A DNA stretch of 64,000 bases from an uncultured Pseudomonadales bacterium (lineage in GTDB: Bacteria > Pseudomonadota > Gammaproteobacteria > Pseudomonadales > Azotimanducaceae). Under the pieces are notes generated by a model. That model saw nothing but the letters and a program-made list of their open reading frames with translations. It made no database searches and was not told the DNA's origin. Positions 27,545 to 35,050 of the stretch are shown here, piece after piece. The stretch covers positions 248,001 through 312,000 of the forward strand of contig OY282379.1 in assembly GCA_958295875.1 (NCBI GenBank), given 5' to 3'. Within the stretch, counting starts at the first letter, position 1; the number at the start of each line of letters is the position of its first letter. The position numbers were made by a program, and so were the translations under genes.

Positions 27545-27956
27545 CGCCCGAAGGCTGCGTCTGGGCCTCGTCCTCTTTGGCGTCTTGGCCGGCTTTGCCG
27601 CGCCGGCCGCCCTTGTCGCTCTTGTCTTCGAGAGCGCGCAAGGTGCCCTTCGGCAGGGTCGCGCTGATGGCCTGCTTCTGCACGCGCAGCTCGACGTCCC
27701 GCCCCACCTTCACCTTCACGAAGTCGTCCTCAACCTTGGTGAGCGTGCCGACCACGCCGCCGGAAGTGACCACTTCGTCGCCTTTCGCCAACCCCCCCAT
27801 GAGCGCCTGATGTTCTTTGCGGCGCTTGCTCTGCGGGCGCCAGAGCAGGAAATAGAAAATGGCGATGAAGGCGCCGATAAGGAGGAAATCCATCGGAAAC
27901 ATGCCCCCACCGCCACCGGTTCCCGCGGCATGCGCCGCCGTATCAAGAAAGTTCAC
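27537..27956 (-). CDS. yajC: Preprotein translocase subunit YajC
   Basis: A 139-residue protein with one membrane helix ([19 protein letters not shown]) and the conserved cytoplasmic [25 protein letters not shown] domain shortened here to its key part, [10 protein letters not shown] basic and acidic tail of about 35 residues follows. The start is a GTG overlapping the tgt stop (GTGA). It assists SecDF. Confidence 0.93.
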   Translation of the reverse strand: MNFLDTAAHAAGTGGGGGMFPMDFLLIGAFIAIFYFLLWRPQSKRRKEHQALMGGLAKGDEVVTSGGVVGTLTKVEDDFVKVKVGRDVELRVQKQAISATLPKGTLRALEDKSDKGGRRGKAGQDAKEDEAQTQPSGDG

Positions 27957-29133
27957 AGCGTTTCGTTCCAGCCGTTGGCGAGGGATTCGACGAGGGTGGC
28001 CAATGTACCCCGTTCGATGGCCTCGCGCAATTGCGCCAGCAAGGCATGGTAGTAGTGCAGGTTGTGCGTGGTGGTGAGGATGGCGCCCAGCATCTCACCA
28101 CATTTGTCCAGATGGTGCAGGTAGGCGCACGAGAAGCGCTGGCACGTCGGACACGCGCAATTCGCGTCAATGGGTTCGTCCGCCTCTTTGTGCCGCGCGT
28201 TGCGCAACTTCACGATGCCCTGCGAGGTGAAGGCGTAGCCGTTGCGGGCGTTGCGCGTCGGCAACACGCAGTCGAACATGTCGATGCCGAGGGCCACCCC
28301 GCGCACGATGTCCACCGGCGCGCCCACGCCCATCAGGTAGCGTGGCGCCGCGACCGGCATGAGCGGGGTGACGCCAGCCAACACAGCGTTCATTTCCGCC
28401 TTTGGCTCACCCACTGAGAGCCCGCCCACTGCGTAGCCCTGAAAGCCGATGTCGGTCAGCGCGGCCACGCTCTCGGCGCGCAGGTCATCGAACATGCCGC
28501 CCTGCACGATGCCAAAGAGCGTGCCCGGGCCATCGCCGTGGGCGGCGTGGCTGCGCTGCGCCCAACGCATGGAGCGGCGCATGGCGGCCTCGGCGTCAGG
28601 CCGCGCCGCCGGATACGGAGCACATTCGTCAAACGCCATCACGAGGTCCGCGCCCAAGTTGCGCTGCACTTCGATGGAGCGTTCCGGCGAGAGGAACATT
28701 GGGCTGCCGTCCACCGGCGAGCGGAACGCCACGCCTTCCTCCGTCACCTTGCGCAGCGCGGCCAAGCTGAATACCTGAAAACCGCCGGAATCCGTGAGGA
28801 TGGCGCCCGGCCACTGCATGAATCGATGCAGCCCGCGAGGCGACGCACGGCGGCATCCCCCGGGCGCGCCATGAGGTGGAAGGCGTTGCCGAGCAGGATG
28901 CGCGTGCCGGCCGCATGCAATGCCTCCGGCGTCATCGCCTTCACGGTGCCGTAGGTGCCGCAGGGCATGAACACCGGCGTTTCCACCGCGCCGTGGCGCG
29001 TGACGAGCCGGCCGCGGCGCGCCGCGCCGTCCGTGGCAAGCACCTTGAACGAGAACGGCGGCGTGGCGTGGGCATCATTGGCAGCGAACGCCGCGGCGTC
29101 AGCACTCGGCTCGGCGTGGGCGCTGCGCTCCAT
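27953..29133 (-). pseudogene. tgt: Queuine tRNA-ribosyltransferase, broken by a one-base frameshift
   Basis: TGT exchanges guanine-34 of certain tRNAs for the queuosine precursor. The gene reads normally from the ATG at 29133 ([32 protein letters not shown]) up to VRRLAG, then shifts frame near 28831-28836. The other frame resumes as [19 protein letters not shown]. One extra base in the GCGGGCTG stretch would restore a 393-residue protein of normal length. All later key parts are intact: the nucleophile region [12 protein letters not shown] and the zinc ligands CACPTCQRF with a following histidine. Because the rest is undamaged, the lesion is either very recent or a sequencing or assembly error in a G/C run. 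Confidence 0.85.
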
Positions 29134-30164
29134 CAGGGCGCTGCGCCTGCCGCCGGCGCACTCTCGCAGAACATGGCGTCTCCATAGCTGTGGAAGCGGT
29201 ATTCCTCCGCCACCGCCGCGGCATACGCGCCGAGCGTGCGCTCAGGGCCGGCGAACGCCGCCACCAGCGCAAGCAGCGTGGACTCTGGCAGATGGAAGTT
29301 CGTCACCAAGGCGTCCACTACTTTGAAGCGATAACCGGGTGCGATGAAGAGCGTGGTTTCCCCGCCCCCCGCGGCCACTTGGCCATCGTCCGCCGCGGCA
29401 GACTCCAAGGCCCGCGCCACGGTGGTGCCGACGGCCACCACGCGGCCCGAACGCCCGTTCACGGCTTGGGCCGCGGCGTCCGGCACGGCATAGCGCTCCG
29501 CGTGCAGCTTGACGTCAGACAGGTTCTCGCCACGCAGCGGTTGGAACGTGCCGGCGCCGACATGCAAGGTGATGCGCACCACCACCACGCCGGCTGCGGC
29601 AATCGCATCGAGGAGCGGCATGTCGAAGTGCAACCCCGCGGTGGGTGCCGCCACGGCGCCTGGATGCTCGGCATAGACGGTTTGATAGCGCACCGCATCG
29701 GCGCCGTTGGCGGCGCGGCGGATGTACGGCGGCAGCGGCGTTTCGCCATGCGCCGCCATGAAATCCAGCACGGGCCGCGGGAAGCGCAGCCGATAAAACT
29801 CCCCTGCGCGACCGAGCACTGCCACCTCCTCGCCACCGATGACCAAGTGGCGGCCTGGCTTCAGCGGCTTGCTGGCGCGGACCTGGCAAAGCGCCTCGCA
29901 CTCGGCTTCCAAGCGCTCGAAGAACACTTCGGCGCGGCCACCAGAGTCCTTCCGCGCCGCCATGCGCGCCTTCACCACCGCAGTGTCGTTAAGCACCAAC
30001 ACGTCGCCTGGGCGCAGCAGCGCCGGCAGTTCCTTGAACGTGCGGTGGGTGAGCGCATCCACGCCGACTTCGAGCAACCGGCTCGCACTGCGCTCCGCCA
30101 GCGGCGCCTGCGCGATCAAGCGCCGCGGCAGGTGGTAGCGGAAATCTCGGCGCGCCAAGGGCAT
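29133..30164 (-). CDS. queA: S-adenosylmethionine:tRNA ribosyltransferase-isomerase QueA
   Basis: A 343-residue enzyme that makes epoxyqueuosine from 7-aminomethyl-7-deazaguanine in tRNA, the step after Tgt. The conserved blocks include [45 protein letters not shown] and [11 protein letters not shown]. The ATG at 30164 is the family start. The stop shares one base with the tgt start (TGATG), the usual queA-tgt-yajC-secD-secF order. Confidence 0.94.
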   Translation of the reverse strand: MPLARRDFRYHLPRRLIAQAPLAERSASRLLEVGVDALTHRTFKELPALLRPGDVLVLNDTAVVKARMAARKDSGGRAEVFFERLEAECEALCQVRASKPLKPGRHLVIGGEEVAVLGRAGEFYRLRFPRPVLDFMAAHGETPLPPYIRRAANGADAVRYQTVYAEHPGAVAAPTAGLHFDMPLLDAIAAAGVVVVRITLHVGAGTFQPLRGENLSDVKLHAERYAVPDAAAQAVNGRSGRVVAVGTTVARALESAAADDGQVAAGGGETTLFIAPGYRFKVVDALVTNFHLPESTLLALVAAFAGPERTLGAYAAAVAEEYRFHSYGDAMFCESAPAAGAAP

Positions 30165-30234
30165 GGATGAAGGGACGAACGCTTGGGTTCCGCGCATTGT
30201 AGCGATGGGTAGGCGGGCGCGAGCCGCCGTCCCC

Positions 30235-30771
30235 TCAACCGTTCGGAGCACCCCGGCCTGACCACTCCTCAATGTACATCTCCCCCACCACCAAGTCGTG
30301 CCATTTCTTCGTGTACGCACGCCTCAGCTCCATAGCTGGCCGGTGCCCCACGCCATCGAGCAGTTCCTCCAGCGATGCGAGCCGTTCCCGGTACCCAAGG
30401 CGGACGCCGCACCGAAGGCTCGCCTTGTCCGGGCCGCACAGCACCCAGATTCCGTTGCGTGCAAGCGCGTGTGCCCAAAGCGCTTCCTCGCCTTCGTCTA
30501 GGGCGATGTTCCCTTTCCGCAACGTCAACTCCGCCCGCTCCCGAGCGCCGACGGAATGCACCGCCGCGAGAGACTCGCGCAGTTCCGAAGCATCAATGGC
30601 TTCTTCCTTCCGCCGCAACTGAAACCCCGTCTGCGTCTCCGCCACACATGCGTCCACAGTTTCGACCCGCCGGCTCTGCGAGAGCGCTCGCCACGAACGT
30701 GTCCTATGCGCCTCGATGATGGCGTTCGTGTCCACAAGCACCGGTGGCCCACGGTCATGCACACCACTCAT
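30235..30771 (-). CDS. PIN-domain-like toxin of a XRE-ImmA/IrrE pair
   Basis: A 178-residue protein. The N-terminus PVLVDTNAIIEAH has the first PIN aspartate, with acidic residues later (DEGEEALWAHAL and GPDKASLR). The gene overlaps the upstream XRE-ImmA/IrrE gene by four bases (ATGA). Pairs of a Xre-COG2856 regulator and a small downstream toxin, including PIN types, were predicted as toxin-antitoxin modules by comparative genomics. RNase activity is inferred from the fold; sequence similarity outside the first motif is weak. Confidence 0.7.
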   Translation of the reverse strand: MSGVHDRGPPVLVDTNAIIEAHRTRSWRALSQSRRVETVDACVAETQTGFQLRRKEEAIDASELRESLAAVHSVGARERAELTLRKGNIALDEGEEALWAHALARNGIWVLCGPDKASLRCGVRLGYRERLASLEELLDGVGHRPAMELRRAYTKKWHDLVVGEMYIEEWSGRGAPNG

Positions 30772-31952
30772 AGCCCGATCACATGCTGGACGCCGTGGGC
30801 TGCGAACAAATCCTCCAAATCGTCAATGGCGAGCCCGCACAATGCCGCTGCACGGCGGTGCGAGATGCATCCCTCTTCCAGCCCCGCGGCCAGCAACTCC
30901 GCAAAGGGCTTCGAGAACAGCGCCGGCAACTCGCGAGGCGCTGCTCCGTGACCGTTGTTGCGAAGGGCGCTCTCCGGAATCGCTCGCGCCCGCGCCTTGG
31001 TCAATCGCCGCAGCGCCGCCAAGCGCCACCTCAGCGCAGACGACGTAACGTGCAACTCGTCCGCGACCGCGTTCAGGCGCGCCACCAGCACTTCGGTGGC
31101 TAGCGCTGCACAGTTGTCGAACTCCCCCAAAGCGGAGGCAGGCATCAGCACCGCCGCGGCGAAGCTGTTCGCAAGCTGCTCGACGCGGCTGCCGCCGAAG
31201 TCGCTGGCGTCCTCGACATGTGCGGGCGGCATCGCCTCCCATGTGAGGATGTGGAACAACTCATGCGCAAGGTCGAAGTGCCGGCGCCCAGGCACCTCGC
31301 TTCGCGCGATGAGAACGGCGTCCAGCTCCGGCAAGCGGCACGCGGCGCCCGAGATGCCCTCCTGCGCATCCACCATCAGCACAAGGATGCCGAGTTCCGC
31401 TTCCATCGCGGACGCAAGCCGCAATGCGGGCACCGGTCCGAGGTCTAGCTCGGCAACGAACCGTTCGCCGGCGTCCATCGCGTCCTCGAAACTCGACGCC
31501 TTGGTCAAACCCAGCGCCTTGCGCATCAGCGGAGCTCGCAACCCGGTGTCCGCCGCCAACGCCCGATACGCGCCAATCCACTGTCCCGCATCCTGCTCGT
31601 ATGCCTGGAGCTGTTCCGGCGCCACGCCGTTCTGCCGCCATGAGAATCGGCCTTCTCCATCCAGACGGAACGGATCGGTGAAGTAATCCAACTCAACGCC
31701 CAGCTTCTCCACGGCAACGACGAGCTCCGCGGCCGCCAAGCGGCGCACACCTGTTTCCAATGCGGAGACGGTCTGCCGGTCTTTGAATCCGAAGATGCCC
31801 GCAAGCGCATCCTGCGAGAGGCCGCGCCGCTGCCTCAAAGCCTTAACCCGCGCCCCGATCATGTTCGCCACCGCATCCTCCCTGCTCGCCCACCTACTCT
31901 TGCGCTCGCCAATTTGCAAGAACTTCCTGCTATTTGCAGTTTGCGCTTCCAT
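30768..31952 (-). CDS. XRE regulator fused to ImmA/IrrE zinc peptidase
   Basis: A protein of about 394 residues from this start. An N-terminal XRE helix-turn-helix (ARVKALRQRRGLSQDAL, then FKDRQTVSALETG) is followed by a linker and an ImmA/IrrE (DUF955/COG2856) metallopeptidase domain with the zinc motif HELFH in FDLAHELFHIL. In related systems the peptidase part cuts a repressor or the fusion itself controls the operon. The start is uncertain: ATG at 31952 keeps a basic leader that I have seen in relatives, whereas ATG at 31862 (MIGARVKAL) has a GGAGG about 14 bases upstream and would place a repeated motif at the promoter. It probably acts as the antitoxin of the downstream PIN gene. Confidence 0.8.
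   Translation of the reverse strand: MEAQTANSRKFLQIGERKSRWASREDAVANMIGARVKALRQRRGLSQDALAGIFGFKDRQTVSALETGVRRLAAAELVVAVEKLGVELDYFTDPFRLDGEGRFSWRQNGVAPEQLQAYEQDAGQWIGAYRALAADTGLRAPLMRKALGLTKASSFEDAMDAGERFVAELDLGPVPALRLASAMEAELGILVLMVDAQEGISGAACRLPELDAVLIARSEVPGRRHFDLAHELFHILTWEAMPPAHVEDASDFGGSRVEQLANSFAAAVLMPASALGEFDNCAALATEVLVARLNAVADELHVTSSALRWRLAALRRLTKARARAIPESALRNNGHGAAPRELPALFSKPFAELLAAGLEEGCISHRRAAALCGLAIDDLEDLFAAHGVQHVIGL
31912..31938 (-). promoter_or_regulatory. Candidate operator: two ATTTGCA direct repeats 20 bp apart
   Basis: The heptamer atttgca occurs at 31912-31918 and 31932-31938, in phase with two helical turns. If translation starts at 31862, both would lie 50-76 bases upstream of the start, a sensible place for self-binding by the XRE protein. 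If the longer start is used they lie inside the coding region. Confidence 0.3.
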
Positions 31953-32077
31953 GGGCTTCGAATCAAGGTCGCCGATCGGCGGCTGCAAGTCGGCGAGGGC
32001 GGTTTGCGGACACTGCTTGGCGCGGCGTTTGAGTTGTGGTATCAGAATCTACGCGCCTGATAAGCGTTGGAGGAGCC

Positions 32078-32290
32078 ATGCGTGTTGGCGCAACGCTCGC
32101 AGAGATGGGACGAAGGGAACCCCGCTCTGCGCATCTGATGCGGCGCCGCCGCGGCGCTCCGCGACCTGTCGGCGTGACCGATGGCCTGTGCCTTGGCGCC
32201 AGCCGCCGAACGCCAGCCGGCGCCAGGCCGCAACCACCCTGCCCGCAACTCACCGAACGCCTTGCCGAGGCGTTACGCCCGCATCGATGA
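32078..32290 (+). CDS. Possible small upstream ORF coupled to the AraC-family gene
   Basis: A 70-codon frame that starts ATG with GGAGGAG immediately upstream and ends in ATGA overlapping the start of the regulator gene at 32287. The ribosome-binding site is much better than anything directly before the regulator, so this frame may serve to deliver ribosomes by translational coupling. The peptide is Arg/Pro/Ala-rich and resembles no family I know. It may be non-functional. Confidence 0.25.
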   Translation: MRVGATLAEMGRREPRSAHLMRRRRGAPRPVGVTDGLCLGASRRTPAGARPQPPCPQLTERLAEALRPHR

Positions 32291-33324
32291 CGACCACCGG
32301 CAAGGGGTCGCCGCCACAGTCGCTTGCGACGCGGCACAGCGCCCGCTCCGAGGGGCAAGCGCGGCCACAAGCTGATGCGCCAACCCGCGTCGGGTTCCTG
32401 ATGGCGCCGAACTACACGATGATCACGCTGGCGGCGGCCATCGCGGTGCTGCGCATGGCCAATCGGCAGAGCGGCCAGGAACTGTACCGCTGGCAGTGCG
32501 TCACCCTGGACGGCCATCCGACGCCGTCGAGCGATGGCCTCCGGCTCGTCCCGGATTGCGCGGCGGACGCCTTGGGCGCCGTGGATTTCCTCTTCGTCTG
32601 CGGCGGCTATCGCCCCGAACGCCACTGCGTGCCGCCGTTCTTGGCAGCCCTGCGCCGTTTCGCCAAACGCCGCGCCAACCTCGGCGCGCTGTGTACCGGC
32701 TCGCACTACTTGGCGGCGGCCGGCCTCCTCGACGGCTATCGCTGCGCCATCCACTGGGAAAACGCAGACAGCCTGCGCGCGCAGTTCCCTACCGTGCAGG
32801 TGTCTTCGTCCCTGTTCGTCATGGATCGGGATCGCTACACCTGCTCCGGCGGCGTCAGCTCCATCGACCTGATGTTGAATCTCGTGGCCGGCACCCACGG
32901 GCGGACGCTGGCGCGGGACATCTCCGAGCAGTTCATCGTGGATCGCATGCGCACCGGGCAAGATCCGCAGCGAGCGCCCTTGCACCAGCTCATGGAGGCG
33001 CGCAACCAGCCGAAGCTCATGGAAGCCGTCACCCTGATGGAAGCCAACATCGACGAGCCGCTGGCGATGACCGAGGTGGCGGCCTTGGCCGGCGTCTCCC
33101 GGCGCCAGCTGCAGCGCCTGTTCCACCGCTATCTGCACTGCGCCCCGACGCGCCACTATCTGGACTTGCGCTTGGAACGCGGACGGCTCCTGCTCTTGCA
33201 GACTGGCTTTCCGCTCGCCGAGGTGGCGGCGCGCTGCGGCTTTTCGAGCGTGCGGCTCTTCAGCAAACGCTACCTGCAAAGATATGGCCGGCATCCCCGC
33301 CAAGAGCGCCGGGACGAGGCCTGA
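32287..33324 (+). CDS. GlxA-type AraC regulator (DJ-1/PfpI-like N-domain plus AraC HTH)
   Basis: A 345-residue transcription factor. Residues about 35-200 form a class I glutamine amidotransferase-like (DJ-1/PfpI) sensing domain (VGFLMAPNYTMITLAAAI, LFVCGGYRPE, GALCTGSHYLAAAGLLDG). Residues about 235-345 carry two AraC helix-turn-helix units (MTEVAALAGVSRRQLQRLFHR and LAEVAARCGFSSVRLFSKRY). GbdR and CdhR, which control glycine betaine and carnitine catabolism, belong to this family. It lies directly upstream of demethylase and dimethylglycine dehydrogenase-like genes on the same strand, so it is the likely activator of that cluster. An internal ATG at 32401 would remove the N-terminal leader. 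Confidence 0.85.
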   Translation: MTTTGKGSPPQSLATRHSARSEGQARPQADAPTRVGFLMAPNYTMITLAAAIAVLRMANRQSGQELYRWQCVTLDGHPTPSSDGLRLVPDCAADALGAVDFLFVCGGYRPERHCVPPFLAALRRFAKRRANLGALCTGSHYLAAAGLLDGYRCAIHWENADSLRAQFPTVQVSSSLFVMDRDRYTCSGGVSSIDLMLNLVAGTHGRTLARDISEQFIVDRMRTGQDPQRAPLHQLMEARNQPKLMEAVTLMEANIDEPLAMTEVAALAGVSRRQLQRLFHRYLHCAPTRHYLDLRLERGRLLLLQTGFPLAEVAARCGFSSVRLFSKRYLQRYGRHPRQERRDEA

Positions 33325-33718
33325 ACGGGCGCGTCCCCCGGCGCCGCGCCATGCGGGCGAACAGCCGTTTGGACGACTGCGCCGACGGTGCGCGACAGCG
33401 CCTCCGCGCGTGTCCCTTTTGGGAGCGTTTGAGTCCCGTTCCATGCCTGCCCGCGGCGTTCGCGTTCGGCTAATCTCGCCGCGCTCAGCCACGATTACAG
33501 CGCCATGTCAGGATCGTCGCGTCCCCGTCGCCAGCCACGCTCCCGCCCGGCGCGACGCGACGCTCAGGGCGCGGCACGATTGGCGCTTACGGCGCGCAGG
33601 GCGACGCCACGAGCGGCTGGCAGCCTTCATGCCTCGCCCCACGCCGTGGGGCCTTGTTCACCATTTGTTCGTCAAGGGCGCGCGGCGTTGCCGCGTCATC
33701 CCAACAGAGGGTTCGTCC
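33325..33718. other. 394-bp gap between regulator and demethylase gene
   Basis: No supported gene. The one clear structure is a hairpin, GCCCCAC/GTGGGGC around a 3-base loop at 33636-33652, about 70 bases before the next start codon; it could affect the leader mRNA. This gap should contain the promoter that the AraC-type regulator acts on, but I cannot identify the boxes. Confidence 0.4.
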
Positions 33719-35050
33719 ATGTCTAACGCCATCGAGCTCAGTGACCTGCGCCAATGCGCCAGCGTCGATCAATCAGACCGGCGCGTCCCCATCAACCTGC
33801 GCCAATCCGGCCCCACGCCGGTGGAGATGCTGATCTCCACCCGCGTGCGCAAGTCGCCGTATTGGCACCTCTCCGTTGAGGCCGGCTGTTGGCGCGCCAC
33901 CGTGTACAACCGCATGTATCACCCACGCGGCTATGTGCGTCCCGAAGACGGCGGCGCGATGGTGGAGTACGATGCGCTAGTGAATGACGTGACGCTGTGG
34001 AACGTTGCAGTGGAGCGACAAATCCAAGTGAAGGGGCCGGACGCCGAGCGCTTCGTCAACCACGTCATCACCCGCGACGCCACCGCCATCCACCCGATGC
34101 GCGCCAAGTACGTCATCCTCTGCAACGAAGCCGGCGGGGTGCTGAACGATCCGGTGCTGCTGCGCGTCGCCGAAGACGAGTTTTGGTTCTCGCTGGCCGA
34201 CAGCGACTTGGAGTTGTGGATGCGCGGCGTCAACGTCGGCTTGCGCCATGACGTGAGCATCGCCGAGATCGACGTGTCCCCCGTGCAGGTGCAGGGCCCC
34301 AAGTCTGAAGCGCTGCTGGTGGACTTGTTCGGTGAGCAGGTGCGGGAACTGCCCTACTACGGCTTGCTCGCCGGCCAAGTGGCCGGGCGCGACGTGATCG
34401 TCTCGCAAACAGGCTTCACCGGCGAGAAGGGCTACGAGATTTACTTGAAGGACGCCACCCGCCACGCGGAAGACATGTGGTACGCGCTGTTGGAGGCGGG
34501 CAAGCCGCACAACCTCCGGGTGATTGCGCCAGCGCACCATCGCCGCATCGCCGCCGGCATCCTCTCTTGGGGGCAGGATTTAGACCAAGAGACGCTGCCG
34601 TTCCAATGCAACTTGGGCTACCAAGTGCCGCGGCGCAAACAAGCGGACTACATCGGCAAAGCAGCGCTGGAAGCCGCGCGCGAGCAAATCGAGGCCGACA
34701 ACCCGCCGTTTCGGAACGTCTTGGTTGGCCTCGTCTTCGGCGGCCAGCCAGTGACGGACTACGCCAATGACTTCTGGCTCGTGAGCGGCGCGGACGGCGG
34801 CGACGCGGTGGGTTACGTCACCTCGCCTTGGTTCTCGCCGGAGCTGGAAACCAACATCGCGCTCGCCTATGTGCCTTGGGCCCTGCGCGCCATCGGCACA
34901 CGGCTCACTGTGGCACTGCCAGCCTGCTACCGCGGCCCCGAAGACGGCGAGGCCGTGGCTGCGGAAGTGGTGGACGTGCCCTTCCGGCCCTCCGTGAACC
35001 CAAACAGCCGCGAGACGGCGCGAGCACGCGGCCGCGATCATGTGGACTAA
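33719..35050 (+). CDS. GcvT/DmdA-like tetrahydrofolate-dependent demethylase
   Basis: A 443-residue member of the aminomethyltransferase (GcvT) fold. The N-terminal region RVRKSPYWHLSVEAGCWRA followed by TVYNRMYHPRGY and LWNVAVERQIQVKGPDAERF resembles dimethylsulfoniopropionate demethylase DmdA and its relatives, which move a methyl group to tetrahydrofolate. The C-terminal barrel contains VTSPWFSPELETNIALAYVP. A GAGG about nine bases before the ATG supports the start; a longer frame upstream does not resemble the family. It overlaps the MetF-Fhs fusion gene by 11 bases, which suggests its product 5-methyl-THF is passed to that enzyme. Whether the donor is DMSP, a betaine or an aromatic methoxyl group cannot be read from the sequence. 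Confidence 0.8.
   Translation: MSNAIELSDLRQCASVDQSDRRVPINLRQSGPTPVEMLISTRVRKSPYWHLSVEAGCWRATVYNRMYHPRGYVRPEDGGAMVEYDALVNDVTLWNVAVERQIQVKGPDAERFVNHVITRDATAIHPMRAKYVILCNEAGGVLNDPVLLRVAEDEFWFSLADSDLELWMRGVNVGLRHDVSIAEIDVSPVQVQGPKSEALLVDLFGEQVRELPYYGLLAGQVAGRDVIVSQTGFTGEKGYEIYLKDATRHAEDMWYALLEAGKPHNLRVIAPAHHRRIAAGILSWGQDLDQETLPFQCNLGYQVPRRKQADYIGKAALEAAREQIEADNPPFRNVLVGLVFGGQPVTDYANDFWLVSGADGGDAVGYVTSPWFSPELETNIALAYVPWALRAIGTRLTVALPACYRGPEDGEAVAAEVVDVPFRPSVNPNSRETARARGRDHVD

Noticed and set aside
25622..27667. A plus-strand open frame of about 680 codons opposite secD
   Set aside because: Antisense shadow of secD; composition is that of a reverse-frame translation.
31963..33492. A minus-strand open frame of about 500 codons opposite the AraC-type regulator
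   Set aside because: The plus strand encodes a clear two-domain regulator; this frame has no homologous features.
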